DNA of 51,699 nt from Clostridia bacterium. Its GTDB lineage: Bacteria > Bacillota > Clostridia > Oscillospirales > CAG-272. Both the position numbers and the translations under genes were made by a program. The notes beneath the pieces were generated by a model, which was given only the letters and a program-made list of their open reading frames with translations, was not told the DNA's origin and ran no database searches. Below, piece after piece: positions 1 to 8,820 of this stretch (its first letter is position 1; every line of letters starts with the position of its first letter). The stretch is from assembly GCA_017454675.1 (NCBI GenBank), contig JAFTCN010000052.1, positions 1 to 51,699 on the forward strand. The letters are read 5' to 3'.

Positions 1-20
1 AAAACAGGCGACATCCAACA

Positions 21-48
21 CGCCCGCGCGGATGTGCGCGGGCGTTTT
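21..48 (+). terminator. Stem-loop terminator near the left edge
   Basis: Nine perfect GC pairs (21-29 with 36-44) around a 6-nt loop are followed by TTTT on the plus strand. The T-run position suggests it ends a plus-strand gene lying left of the window. It also sits just past the end of the V-ATPase operon, so it may work for both strands, although the minus-strand side has only TGTT after the stem. Confidence 0.6.
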
Positions 49-71
49 GTATGTCGGTGTAAGCCGGCCGT

Positions 72-770
72 TCATTCGATCTCAGCGCCTGAAGGATCGT
101 CAGGCATGTAGTCTTCTCCGAACATCTCGGCGCGCTTCTGCTGCCGTTGTCCTTCGACCATCATTTCCTTGACCTTCATGAGTCTCGCGGTATTGCCGCG
201 CTCGTCTTCGTCGAGCTTCATGGAGATTCGCTTTATCTGCTCGGCATAGGAAGGCATGAGGATGTATTCAAGGGCATTCACGCGGCGTCTGGTGCGCTCT
301 ATCTCAGCCGAGAGCAGCTGGGCGCTCTTTTCGAGTTCCGCAAGCTTTATCATCTCGGAAGAGAGGTCGGAGAGTTCTTCGAGCGCGCTGTCGAGTCCCG
401 GAGGAGTGAACGCGAGTCCGTAGTTGATCGTGACCTCGATCCCCTCGCCGGAATATGACGGCACCGTGACGCTCATCAGGTTGCGCAGATCGACGTCGAC
501 CGTCGCTTTGCCGGCAGGAGCCAGCAGCGCCTCTCCTATGATCCTCGGATTCCCGGTGGCGCCGGCCGTGCCGAACGACGCGTAATAGCGGCGGAGCTTT
601 TCCTCCACCCGGGCCCTGACACGCTTGTTCTCCTTCACCGTCTCGAGGAATATCTTCATAAGTTCGTCCCGCTTGTCCTTCAGAAGCTTGTGGCCGCGGC
701 GCGAAGTCGCATAGCGTGCCTTGAGCTTCTTCAGCTCCATACGGGTGGGATTGACGTTCTGTGCAGGCAT
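72..770 (-). CDS. ntpD: V-type ATP synthase subunit D (central stalk)
   Basis: Last gene of the V-ATPase operon; subunit D is the long coiled-coil shaft that turns inside the A3B3 head and couples ATP hydrolysis to ring rotation. At 232 residues the length is normal. The first ~65 residues and last ~80 are charged, heptad-like helices, matching the antiparallel coiled coil of the family; the N-terminal stretch after MPAQNVNPTR has the family's typical basic, leucine-rich pattern. It starts 2 bp after the subunit B stop, so translation is probably coupled. The end of the protein is acidic (DDPSGAEIE). Identification is firm from sequence style plus operon position. Confidence 0.95.
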   Translation of the reverse strand: MPAQNVNPTRMELKKLKARYATSRRGHKLLKDKRDELMKIFLETVKENKRVRARVEEKLRRYYASFGTAGATGNPRIIGEALLAPAGKATVDVDLRNLMSVTVPSYSGEGIEVTINYGLAFTPPGLDSALEELSDLSSEMIKLAELEKSAQLLSAEIERTRRRVNALEYILMPSYAEQIKRISMKLDEDERGNTARLMKVKEMMVEGQRQQKRAEMFGEDYMPDDPSGAEIE

Positions 771-772
771 GA

Positions 773-2146
773 TCAGTCACCAGGCCAGTATTTTTCGACG
801 AACTGCGGCTTGATCCTCTTCATCTCGCTCCTCGGGAGGATCGACAGAAGCTTCCATCCGAGGTCGAGCGTTTCTTCGATGGTGCGGTTCTCGTAGAAGC
901 CCTGATTGATATACTGCTCCTCGAATCTGTCGGCGAATTCGGCGTACAGGCGCTCGATCGGAGTCAGAGCGGATTCTCCGAGGACCACCATGAGTTCCTT
1001 GGCTTCCCTGCCCCTCGCGTAGCTCGAGAAGAGCTGATTCATGACGCCCGAGTGGTCTTCCCTGGTCCTGCCGGGTCCGATGCCCTTGTCCTTGAGCCTC
1101 GAGAGCGAAGGAAGGACGTCGACGGGCGGCAGATATCCCTTTCTGTACATCTCTCTGGAAAGAATGATCTGCCCCTCGGTGATGTATCCGGTGAGGTCGG
1201 GGATGGGATGCGTCTTGTCGTCTTCTGGCATCGTGAGGATGGGGATCATCGTGATCGAGCCGTCGCTGCCCATCTTTCTTCCGGCGCGCTCGTAGAGCGA
1301 CGCAAGGTCGGTATACATGTATCCGGGATAGCCGCGGCGTCCGGGGACTTCGCGTCTTGCGGCGGAGACCTCGCGGAGCGCTTCGGCGTAGTTCGTAATG
1401 TCTGTAATTATGACCAGAACGTGCATGTTAAGGTCAAAAGCCAGATATTCGGCCGCTGTCAGAGCCATGCGTGGCGTCGAGATCCTCTCGATCGCTGGGT
1501 CGGACGCAAGGTTGATGAAGAGCACTGTCCTGCCTATCGCGCCGGTGCGTCTGAAGTCGCTGATGAAGAAGTCGGCTTCTTCGAAAGTGATGCCGACGGC
1601 TGCGAACACGACGGCGAAATTCGATTCGCTACCCAGAACCTTCGCCTGCCTGGCTATCTGGGCGGCAAGGTTGGCGTGAGGCAGTCCGGAACCCGAGAAT
1701 ATCGGCAGTTTCTGACCTCTGACGAGTGTGTTGAGGCCGTCGATGGTCGAGATGCCGGTCTGGATGAATTCGGAGGGATAATAACGCGCGGAGGGATTTA
1801 TAGGAGTGCCGTTTATGTCGAGAGATTTCTCGGGAATGAGTCTCGCTCCTCCGTCGACAGCCTCTCCCATTCCGTTGAAGACGCGGCCGAGCATGTCGGG
1901 CGATACCGCGAGTTCGACGCCGTGTCCGGTGAACCTCACCTTGCTCTGCGAGAGGTTGATCCCGGCCGACGATTCGAACAGCTGGACGAGGACGTCGCTG
2001 CCGTTGACTTCGAGCACCCTGCATCTGCGGACCGATCCGTCGGGCATGACGATCTCGCCGAGTTCGTCGTACTTGACGCCTTCGACACGACGTACGAGCA
2101 TGAGCGGGCCGGCGACTTCTTCGATTGTCTTGTATTCCCTGATCAT
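773..2146 (-). CDS. ntpB: V-type ATP synthase subunit B (regulatory head subunit)
   Basis: The 457-residue non-catalytic B subunit alternates with A in the hexameric head. It has the RecA-like fold but the P-loop is degenerate (SGSGLPHA instead of GxxxxGKT), as expected for B. Typical family stretches are visible: [20 protein letters not shown] near residues 140-160, [17 protein letters not shown] near 265-285, and the C-terminal helical domain ending EKYWPGD. It lies between A and D in the standard order with 15 bp upstream and 2 bp downstream. Nothing unusual is seen in it. Confidence 0.97.
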   Translation of the reverse strand: MIREYKTIEEVAGPLMLVRRVEGVKYDELGEIVMPDGSVRRCRVLEVNGSDVLVQLFESSAGINLSQSKVRFTGHGVELAVSPDMLGRVFNGMGEAVDGGARLIPEKSLDINGTPINPSARYYPSEFIQTGISTIDGLNTLVRGQKLPIFSGSGLPHANLAAQIARQAKVLGSESNFAVVFAAVGITFEEADFFISDFRRTGAIGRTVLFINLASDPAIERISTPRMALTAAEYLAFDLNMHVLVIITDITNYAEALREVSAARREVPGRRGYPGYMYTDLASLYERAGRKMGSDGSITMIPILTMPEDDKTHPIPDLTGYITEGQIILSREMYRKGYLPPVDVLPSLSRLKDKGIGPGRTREDHSGVMNQLFSSYARGREAKELMVVLGESALTPIERLYAEFADRFEEQYINQGFYENRTIEETLDLGWKLLSILPRSEMKRIKPQFVEKYWPGD

Positions 2147-2161
2147 CGTTTTTCCGCCTCC

Positions 2162-3934
2162 TCAGTTTCCGGCCGGAACGAGAGCCTCGAGCTCTTTGTC
2201 GAGTTCGGCTCCGATTTCGGCGTATACCTTCCTGTACTCTTCGTATGGGACGGCCTTGGCGCGGCCTATCTCTTCGCGCACCGGCAGTTCGGAGATCGCT
2301 TCGATATCGGCGCCTCTGGCGATCGCGGCGCGCCCCTTGTCCTCGAACGAGAAGATCAGGGCGAGCAGGTCGTGCTGCTTGTCGAGCGGCGTGTAGCTGT
2401 CGTTGTCACCGAGGGCGTCCTGCTGGAGGAAGTCCTCACGGAGCGAGCGCGAGATCTCGAGTGTCATCCTGTCGGACGGCGAGAGGGCATCCATGCCGAC
2501 GAGCTGTACGATCTCGTTCAGCGCGGACTCGGCCTGAAGCGTCTTCAGACAGCGCTGAGTCTGATCCATCCAGTCTCTCGCGACGTTCTGCGAGAACCAT
2601 CCTGCGAGTCTGTCGCGGTAGAGCGAATATGAATTGAGCCAGTTGATGGCCGGGAAATGACGCCTGTACGCGAGCGCGGAGTCGAGTCCCCAGAAGACCT
2701 TGACTATTCGCAGCGTTGCCTGAGACACCGGCTCGGAGATGTCTCCTCCGGGAGGCGATACGGCTCCGATCGCCGAGAGCGATCCGGTCCTGCGGTCGCT
2801 TCCGATGCATATGACCTTCCCAGCTCTCTCATAGAACTGGGCGAGCCTGGACGTAAGATACGCGGGATAGCCCTCCTCGCCCGGCATCTCCTCGAGACGT
2901 CCGGACATTTCGCGCAGAGCCTCTGCCCACCTGGATGTCGAATCGGCTATGACGGCCACCGAGTACCCCATGTCGCGGTAGTATTCGGCGATCGTGATCC
3001 CGGTGTATATCGACGCCTCTCTGGCGGCGACGGGCATGTCGGAAGTGTTCGCGATGAGCACGGTCCGCTCCATGAGGGTCTTGCCGGTGCGGGGGTCCTT
3101 TATCTCCGGGAACTCGCGCAGAACGTCCGTCATCTCGTTTCCGCGCTCTCCGCAGCCTATGTAAACGACGAGATCGACGTCGGACCATTTGGCAAGCTGA
3201 TGCTGTACGACGGTCTTGCCCGAGCCGAACGGGCCGGGAACGCAGGCCGTTCCGCCGCTGGATATCGGGAAGAGCGAGTCGATGTTGCGCTGACCGGTGA
3301 CCATCGGTTCGTTGGGAGGAAGTTTTTCAGTATAAGGCCTAGCGATCCTGACCGGCCATTTCTGCATCATGCGGACCGGATATACCGAGCCGTCGTCGGT
3401 CTCGACCAGGGCTACGGTGTCCTCGACTTTGAAATCGCCGGAGGTTATCGATCTGATCTTACCCTTCGGAGACTTCGGCGGGATAAGGATCCTGTGGAGC
3501 ATGACTTCCGATTCCTGAACTGTGCCGATGATATCGCCGGCCGAGACCGGTGCCCCGACGGATACCGTCGCGTCGAAATGCCATACTCTGTCCCTGTCGA
3601 GAGCTGACGCCGAGATGCCCTTGGTGAGGTTCGATCCGGCCATCTCGCGCAGTTTTTCCAGCGGGCGCTGGATTCCGTCATATATGTTTCCGATAAGGCC
3701 GGGACCGAGCTCGACGGACAGCGGAGAGTCGGTCGATACGACGGCGTCACCGCGTCCTATCCCGGCGGTCTCCTCGTAGACCTGTACCGATGCCCTGTCC
3801 CCGTGCATCTCTATGATTTCTCCTATAAGGCCTTTCGGACCGACGTGGACCACGTCGAACATGTTCGCGGTGCGCATGCCTTCCGCGATGACGAGCGGGC
3901 CCGAGACTTTATAGACAGTTCCCTGTGTACTCAT
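2162..3934 (-). CDS. ntpA: V-type ATP synthase subunit A (catalytic)
   Basis: Catalytic ATPase subunit of 590 residues. The P-loop GPFGSGKT is at about 234-241, and the catalytic region containing GERGNEMTDVL follows. A long insertion before the P-loop (about residues 115-185), the so-called non-homologous region, separates V/A-type A subunits from F-type beta subunits and is present here. The C-terminal part carries EMPGEEGYPAYL and the helical domain. The gene follows subunit F by 19 bp in the transcribed direction. Together with B it forms the head that hydrolyses or makes ATP. Confidence 0.97.
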   Translation of the reverse strand: MSTQGTVYKVSGPLVIAEGMRTANMFDVVHVGPKGLIGEIIEMHGDRASVQVYEETAGIGRGDAVVSTDSPLSVELGPGLIGNIYDGIQRPLEKLREMAGSNLTKGISASALDRDRVWHFDATVSVGAPVSAGDIIGTVQESEVMLHRILIPPKSPKGKIRSITSGDFKVEDTVALVETDDGSVYPVRMMQKWPVRIARPYTEKLPPNEPMVTGQRNIDSLFPISSGGTACVPGPFGSGKTVVQHQLAKWSDVDLVVYIGCGERGNEMTDVLREFPEIKDPRTGKTLMERTVLIANTSDMPVAAREASIYTGITIAEYYRDMGYSVAVIADSTSRWAEALREMSGRLEEMPGEEGYPAYLTSRLAQFYERAGKVICIGSDRRTGSLSAIGAVSPPGGDISEPVSQATLRIVKVFWGLDSALAYRRHFPAINWLNSYSLYRDRLAGWFSQNVARDWMDQTQRCLKTLQAESALNEIVQLVGMDALSPSDRMTLEISRSLREDFLQQDALGDNDSYTPLDKQHDLLALIFSFEDKGRAAIARGADIEAISELPVREEIGRAKAVPYEEYRKVYAEIGAELDKELEALVPAGN

Positions 3935-3953
3935 TAAAATATTCCTCGATTGA

Positions 3954-4265
3954 TTAGATTACATCCGATCCGATAGCCCTGATCACCGAATCGGTGACGG
4001 CTTTCATGCCGTATCCTCTGTCGGCTCCGGGAGTCGGAAAAGGAAGTATTGCGGGGATCAGATCGTCCTTGTATTTCGAGATAACGCCAGAGAGCGGTTC
4101 TGCAAAATCCTCGCAGAGAAAGATCACGGCGTATTTCGATGATCTCGCCAGTTTTTCAAGGAGCTCGGAAGCCTCATCGGCGCCGGATGCGGGAAATACC
4201 TCGAATCCAAGAGCGGAAAAGCCCATGATGTCTTCTTTTCGTCCTATGACAGATATTCCGTACAT
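3954..4265 (-). CDS. ntpG: V-type ATP synthase subunit F (central stalk)
   Basis: Small 103-residue subunit, usual length for the family (NtpG of Enterococcus, subunit F elsewhere). It binds subunit D and helps form the rotor. The start MYGISVIGRKEDIMGFSALG has the Rossmann-like beta-alpha opening with the conserved G-F-x-x-x-G-F pattern of V-ATPase F subunits. Its ATG shares one base with the subunit C stop codon (TGATG), indicating translational coupling. Confidence 0.92.
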   Translation of the reverse strand: MYGISVIGRKEDIMGFSALGFEVFPASGADEASELLEKLARSSKYAVIFLCEDFAEPLSGVISKYKDDLIPAILPFPTPGADRGYGMKAVTDSVIRAIGSDVI

Positions 4266-5272
4266 CAGAAAATCAGCTCCTCTTTTATTCCGGCCCCCGG
4301 CTTTCCGGATTCAAGACCGGACAGTATGATGCGAAGGTCCTTGACAGCATATACGAATGTAGCGATAAAGAGTATCACCGGCTTGATCCCGAGCTGTTCC
4401 CTTCCGCAGGCGCGACGTATATATGACAGCAGCACCCTGTCGCATGCGGCTGAGAGAACGTCGGGGCGCTCATTCGATGCCGCATCTGTGATCTGTCGCA
4501 GCTCTTCTTCGCTCAATAAAGGTTCAAGAGCGGACAACGGGAGCGCGGGAGAGGATTCACCTTCGGGATAGAACTTCTCTTTGGGTATTCTTCCGCCCGG
4601 GACGAACGCGTCTGAAGCGAGCAGCTTCGCGGTGTCGGGGTTCTTAACCCGCCGGATCCTCGAGGCCGTCACGAGATTGAGAAGGTCGGACTTCAGCGAG
4701 ACGATGTCAGAGAGGGTCGGATACCCGAAAGACCCGGCAAGTTCGCTCAGACGGTCGAAGCAGGACCTGTCGACCGCTGATTCAAAAGAGCGAAGGTCGC
4801 CGTCGGAGTCGAGTTTCTTCGCTGCCGCCCCGGCAGCCGACGCGATAGTCTCCGGATACGCTGCGGAAAAGTCACCGGTATCGGCGGCCATGACCGCGGC
4901 CTCCGGCGGGACAGAGCCTACTGCGATAAAATACGGCGTCGGGTCGGTCTTCAGATATCTGCATTTCACCGCCGTTTTGATGTTGTGGCAGTCGTATTCC
5001 GCGCGAAGGGCCTCGACGATCTCACCGTCGGGAAGGAATCCGGCGAGGGTCGAGAACATCGACGACGAATATGCCGCAAGAGTCAGTTCGGTGTCGGGCT
5101 TTCCTCCGTCGATCACGGCTTCGACGCCGTATTCACGAAGTCTGTCGAGCGCAGCCCCGTATGACGTCGAATCGCACAGCGAGACCAGCACCTGTGCGGG
5201 GATCAGTTTCCCCGACATTGCCGCTATCTTCGCGGAAGAGTAATAGTATTCCGATTCTTTGTAATTTGGCAT
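4265..5272 (-). CDS. ntpC: V-type ATP synthase subunit C (ring connector)
   Basis: 335-residue, mainly helical and acidic protein in the position of subunit C (NtpC; subunit d in eukaryotes). It sits as a funnel on the membrane ring and links it to the D/F shaft. The family is weakly conserved, but the N-terminal YYYSSAKIAAMSGKLI, the repeated helical hairpins and the length fit. The stop codon overlaps the ntpG start; the start lies 11 bp beyond the end of ntpE. Assignment rests on size, composition and the exact operon order. Confidence 0.9.
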   Translation of the reverse strand: MPNYKESEYYYSSAKIAAMSGKLIPAQVLVSLCDSTSYGAALDRLREYGVEAVIDGGKPDTELTLAAYSSSMFSTLAGFLPDGEIVEALRAEYDCHNIKTAVKCRYLKTDPTPYFIAVGSVPPEAAVMAADTGDFSAAYPETIASAAGAAAKKLDSDGDLRSFESAVDRSCFDRLSELAGSFGYPTLSDIVSLKSDLLNLVTASRIRRVKNPDTAKLLASDAFVPGGRIPKEKFYPEGESSPALPLSALEPLLSEEELRQITDAASNERPDVLSAACDRVLLSYIRRACGREQLGIKPVILFIATFVYAVKDLRIILSGLESGKPGAGIKEELIF

Positions 5273-5283
5273 ATCACTGATCT

Positions 5284-5892
5284 TCAGATGACGCTGTCAA
5301 AAAGGACGGCGCAGACCTTGGGCTCGAGTTCTTCGCGGCTGCGCTTTATCAGAGAGGCCACCGAGCAGTCAACGTCGGTCTCGCCGAAATCGAGCAGAGC
5401 ACCTCCAGAGATCGCGGCGGGTTCATCGACGGCGTAAAAAGCGATGTTGGGATAGGCTGCGGAAAGTTCCCGGAGGATGTCCTCTCCTACCTCGGCCGCG
5501 TCCTTCGCGTTGAGCCTCACACCGCACTTCTCGGCGTCGGGCGTAAAGTCGACGGCCTCGGATACGCATCTCACTATGAAGGCGACATATTTCTCCTTCG
5601 GCATCGAGCAGAGCTCCTCCTCGGCGGCGGCAAACGCCCTGTCGAGAGCGGCTGCCTTGGCCGAAAGGATGATGTTCCTTTTCTGCATCGACGCTGAGGA
5701 CTTCGCCCTCGTGATCACGTTCTTGCCTTCGGCCTCGAGCAGCGCGTTAAGCCGTTCCTTTTCCGCTGCGATCCTGCGGTCGGCTTCGGCGGCGATCTGC
5801 GCGCATTTCTCTTCGGCCGCGGCAAGAAGCTTCGCGGCGTCGTCGGCTGCTTCCGATGTGATCCTGCCGGTTACTTTTTCAAGTCCCGTCAT
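5284..5892 (-). CDS. ntpE: V-type ATP synthase subunit E (peripheral stalk)
   Basis: 202-residue peripheral-stalk subunit that, paired with the G/H-type subunit, holds the head still relative to subunit I. The N-terminal ~95 residues are an alanine- and glutamate-rich coiled coil (for example AAKLLAAAEEKCAQIAAEA), and the C-terminal ~100 form the globular cap domain with LDFGETDVDCSVASLIKR, a well-known family segment. It begins 9 bp after the ntpK stop. Nothing is missing or broken. Confidence 0.93.
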   Translation of the reverse strand: MTGLEKVTGRITSEAADDAAKLLAAAEEKCAQIAAEADRRIAAEKERLNALLEAEGKNVITRAKSSASMQKRNIILSAKAAALDRAFAAAEEELCSMPKEKYVAFIVRCVSEAVDFTPDAEKCGVRLNAKDAAEVGEDILRELSAAYPNIAFYAVDEPAAISGGALLDFGETDVDCSVASLIKRSREELEPKVCAVLFDSVI

Positions 5893-5901
5893 AGTCTTTG
5901 A

Positions 5902-6417
5902 TCAGCCGGCGAAGGGATTCTGGATGACGAGAAGGAATGAGATAAGGAGCGAGAGCAGCGCGTAGAGCTCGACCATGGCGGTCGCAGTGACCGTCTTACC
6001 GGAGGCTGAAGGCTGTTTCGCAATGGTGGCTATGCCGGAAGCCGCGACTCTTCCCTGTTTGATGGCGGAATAGTATCCGCAGAGGGCGATGGGGAGGCAG
6101 GCGCCGATCATATAGAATCCCATGGCGTAGTTCGCGGCGGTGACATTAGGCAGCTGGAGCAGCACCATGAAGGCGATGATCAGTCCGTAGATGCCCTGCG
6201 TGGCGGGCAGAGCCTGGAGCAGGAAGCCCTTGCCGAACTTGTCGGGGTCTTCGGACATGAGTCCGTTGAGCGATTCGCCGACCGCACCGACGGCCCTGGC
6301 CGAGCCGAATCCGGGGAGGATGGCGGCGAGAGCGGCGGCGAGAACGGTCAGGACCTGGCCGTTGAGGAAGATCTTTCCGAGAAAATCCCAGAGATTCATC
6401 GAAATTTCGGGTTGCAT
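5902..6417 (-). CDS. ntpK: V-type ATP synthase subunit K (membrane rotor ring)
   Basis: 171-residue proteolipid with four membrane helices, the duplicated V-type form. The start at MQPEIS is fixed by an AAGGAG site 8 nt upstream. Compared from memory with the sodium-pumping NtpK of Enterococcus hirae, all five ligand positions are kept: L70, T73 and Q74 (in LPATQG), Q121 (in KQGRVA) and E150 (in AMVELY), corresponding to L61, T64, Q65, Q110 and E139. The ion-binding carboxylate is present only in the second hairpin, as in the V-type. This points to a Na+-translocating enzyme; the family identity is seen directly, the ion choice is inference. Confidence 0.96.
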   Translation of the reverse strand: MQPEISMNLWDFLGKIFLNGQVLTVLAAALAAILPGFGSARAVGAVGESLNGLMSEDPDKFGKGFLLQALPATQGIYGLIIAFMVLLQLPNVTAANYAMGFYMIGACLPIALCGYYSAIKQGRVAASGIATIAKQPSASGKTVTATAMVELYALLSLLISFLLVIQNPFAG

Positions 6418-6439
6418 TTGTTTATCTCCTTGTTATAGT

Positions 6440-8365
6440 TTATTCCTGGGCAGTGTATTTCGACGAGGGCACCGCGGGAGTAAAAGGCTTTCCGCCGTCC
6501 TCGTAGAACTTTCCGAAAAACTCGACGTACTGCAGCCTGCTCGTGTGGACGAAGGCGGACAGCGCGCTGAGCGCGAGGTTCAGGATATGGCCGATAAGCA
6601 GTATTATCGGAGTGCCGATGATCATGAAGACCGTTGAGCGGCTGAATGTCGCGAGTATGTTGAACACCTGTGCAAGTACGGTTCCGGACAGCGCGATCGC
6701 GAGGATCCTGGCGTAGGATATGATGTCGGAACCGAAGTTCACGAGGCCGTAAAGGCCGAGCAGGCCCTTGGGGAGTCTCATGAGGATGTTCTTCTCTTTC
6801 CTTCCGGCGGTAAGGACGACGAGGACCGCGCCGGCTCCCGCGACATACATTCCGATATTGTTCGGCACAAGGATCATGAGGATTATCCCGAGATAGATTA
6901 TCCAGTAGAAGGCGTAGTCGAATATCGCGTCGAGCTTGCTCTTCTTCCAGACCAGCGCGAACTTTATGGCCTGACCGGTAACAAGGTGCAGGAAACCGAC
7001 TGCCAGTCCTATGATCAGGAATTTCATCGGGTCTATCGTCGGATCGACGATTATCGCGAGAGTTTTCGGGATATCGGCTCCCGGATCGGCGGATCTGATG
7101 AACGCGAGCGGCAGGTCGCCGAAATATCCGCCGAAGAGGACACCTGTGACGATGCAGAAGAGCCCGCAGATCCCGAACATACGGAATGCCCTGGCGGAGT
7201 TCTCGCCGAGATGGAGCACGCGCGGCAGGATGAAGCCTCCCAGCGCAAGCAAAAGGCCGTATCCGACATCGGCGAACATTATCGAGAACAGGATCGAGTA
7301 GCATATGCTCATGATGAAGGTCGGGTCGTACGTCCCGTACCTCGGCAGCGAATACATCGCCACCACCCATTCGAAATTGCGTGCGAACCTGTTGTTTTCG
7401 AGCAGCACCGGAGCCCCCTCATCGGGATCGGGGTCCGAGAACTCGTAGGCGCATTCGGATCTCTTCAGCAGATCTTCGACCTTCTCAGCGTTCTTCTCGG
7501 GTACAAATCCGCTGAGTTCCACACATTCGGAAGTGCGTGCGAATCTCTCCCTGAGTTCGGCTTCGCGCACCTTCGTCTGCTCAAGGTCCCAGAGGATCTC
7601 GAAATTGTCGGTGAGCATGGCGCTCTCGGAAAGGAGCGATTCGATCGACGCGCGTTCGGCTTCGAGTTCCTTTTTTTTCGCGCCCAGCCGTTTCATCTCA
7701 TCGGCGGCGGTTCCGGTCCCGTCCGGAAAGACGGCTTCGACGAACCCCAGGGGAGTCAGCTTTCTGACAAGCGCGTCGGTCCCGTCCGAAGGACAGAAGA
7801 AGAGCAGGCGGTTCGAGGGGGGAGCTCCTATTCGCATGAATGCGCAGTCCTCGTCTTCCAGCTTCGACTGAAGAATACCGTCGGTGACGTGCGGCGGGAC
7901 CGAGCCTAAGAGCGTCGAGGTCTTCTGCGTCGAGACTCCCTCGAGAGGGAGATCGAGCTCGAGCCATGGTGCTGCCGCGCGCTCGGACGATTCCACAGCC
8001 GCGATCTCCTTTTCGATCTCGGCGCGTCGAGCGACGGCGTCGCATACGGCCTCGGCGGCGTTGTATGTGATCCCGCATGCCGAAGACGAGGCGAATGCCG
8101 AAAGATCGGCCTTCTGCTTCGGTGCGAACATCTTCTTTTTCTTTTTTACATAGGGCGCGACGGCCGCGATGGCCTGTCCGACCCTGTCCCGCCGGCGCTC
8201 GGCTGATGTCCTGTCTTCGGAGGCGTCGTACCTGGAGGTCACGCCCTCTCTGAGGGCGGTCGCTTCGATGTCCACGCAGCGAAGCTTTACAAGGCTCGCG
8301 GCGAGGTCGGCGGAATACGGCTCGATGGTAAAGACATCGAGCTTTTTCATTTTAGCGACAGACAT
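6440..8365 (-). CDS. ntpI: V-type ATP synthase subunit I (membrane stator, a-type)
   Basis: 641-residue stator subunit forming the ion half-channels against the K ring. The N-terminal ~340 residues are soluble, with two long coiled-coil stretches (around 90-125 and 215-285); the C-terminal ~300 contain about seven hydrophobic membrane segments, including ADVGYGLLLALGGF and YARILAIALSGTVLAQVFN. The latter holds the arginine (SYARILA) expected to face the ring carboxylate. It is followed by ntpK after 22 bp and preceded by ntpF after 1 bp. Length and layout are typical of bacterial subunit I. Confidence 0.95.
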   Translation of the reverse strand: MSVAKMKKLDVFTIEPYSADLAASLVKLRCVDIEATALREGVTSRYDASEDRTSAERRRDRVGQAIAAVAPYVKKKKKMFAPKQKADLSAFASSSACGITYNAAEAVCDAVARRAEIEKEIAAVESSERAAAPWLELDLPLEGVSTQKTSTLLGSVPPHVTDGILQSKLEDEDCAFMRIGAPPSNRLLFFCPSDGTDALVRKLTPLGFVEAVFPDGTGTAADEMKRLGAKKKELEAERASIESLLSESAMLTDNFEILWDLEQTKVREAELRERFARTSECVELSGFVPEKNAEKVEDLLKRSECAYEFSDPDPDEGAPVLLENNRFARNFEWVVAMYSLPRYGTYDPTFIMSICYSILFSIMFADVGYGLLLALGGFILPRVLHLGENSARAFRMFGICGLFCIVTGVLFGGYFGDLPLAFIRSADPGADIPKTLAIIVDPTIDPMKFLIIGLAVGFLHLVTGQAIKFALVWKKSKLDAIFDYAFYWIIYLGIILMILVPNNIGMYVAGAGAVLVVLTAGRKEKNILMRLPKGLLGLYGLVNFGSDIISYARILAIALSGTVLAQVFNILATFSRSTVFMIIGTPIILLIGHILNLALSALSAFVHTSRLQYVEFFGKFYEDGGKPFTPAVPSSKYTAQE

Positions 8366-8366
8366 A

Positions 8367-8696
8367 TCAGTCGCTTCCTCCGTTCAGTTCCCAGCAAATG
8401 AGCTTTACCGCCGCCGGCATCGCCTTCGAGGCTCTGTGTTCGAGCCGTCCGGCCTCTACCGTCGCCTCGGCACGTTCCTTCTTTACTATCTCGTCGGCTT
8501 TCGCGCCGATCTCGGCGAGAGTCGCCTTCATCTCCTCCTCGGCGGCCGCGATGCCGGCTTCAGCGCGAGCATCGTTTTTTGCCGAAGCCTCGGCCACCAT
8601 GTCTCTGGCGGCCGCAACGGCGCCCTTGCGGACGGCGTCAGCCTGCTTTTCCGCGTCGAGTATCAGCTTTAATGATTTGTCTGCCGCAGAACTCAT
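8367..8696 (-). CDS. ntpF: V-type ATP synthase subunit G/H (peripheral stalk)
   Basis: First gene of the operon. The 109-residue protein is almost wholly one alanine-, glutamate- and lysine-rich helix (for example ARDMVAEASAKNDARAEAG), the signature of the G/H peripheral-stalk subunit that pairs with subunit E. Sequence similarity alone is weak in this family, but position one before subunit I matches ntpF of the E. hirae ntpFIKECGABD order exactly. It overlaps closely with ntpI (1 bp gap). Confidence 0.85.
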   Translation of the reverse strand: MSSAADKSLKLILDAEKQADAVRKGAVAAARDMVAEASAKNDARAEAGIAAAEEEMKATLAEIGAKADEIVKKERAEATVEAGRLEHRASKAMPAAVKLICWELNGGSD

Positions 8697-8768
8697 TTTT
8701 CGATGTTGCCTTTCCCTGCCTTGCGGAGAGACTCCGCGGGCAAGATAAAATAATAAAACAATATATTA

Positions 8769-8797
8769 ATTATACCACGAAAATGCCTGTTTGTAAA
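8769..8797 (-). promoter_or_regulatory. Sigma-A promoter of the V-ATPase operon
   Basis: Read on the minus strand: -35 TTTACA (8792-8797), 17-nt spacer, -10 TATAAT (8769-8774), with TG one base before the -10 (extended -10). The start of transcription should be near 8762, leaving a ~65-nt leader before ntpF. The leader can fold a small hairpin (CTTGC...GCAAG with inner GGAG/CTCC). This is one of the strongest promoters in the window. Confidence 0.85.
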
Positions 8798-8820
8798 GAA
8801 AAACGCTCCGTAACTTCTCT

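Noticed and set aside
1052..2632. Long plus-strand open frame of 526 codons
   Set aside because: It lies opposite ntpB and ntpA, has no ribosome site and no recognisable domain; a product of high GC content.
6396..7370. Minus-strand frame of 324 codons rich in Arg and His
   Set aside because: Overlaps ntpI in another frame; composition is typical of a shadow frame.
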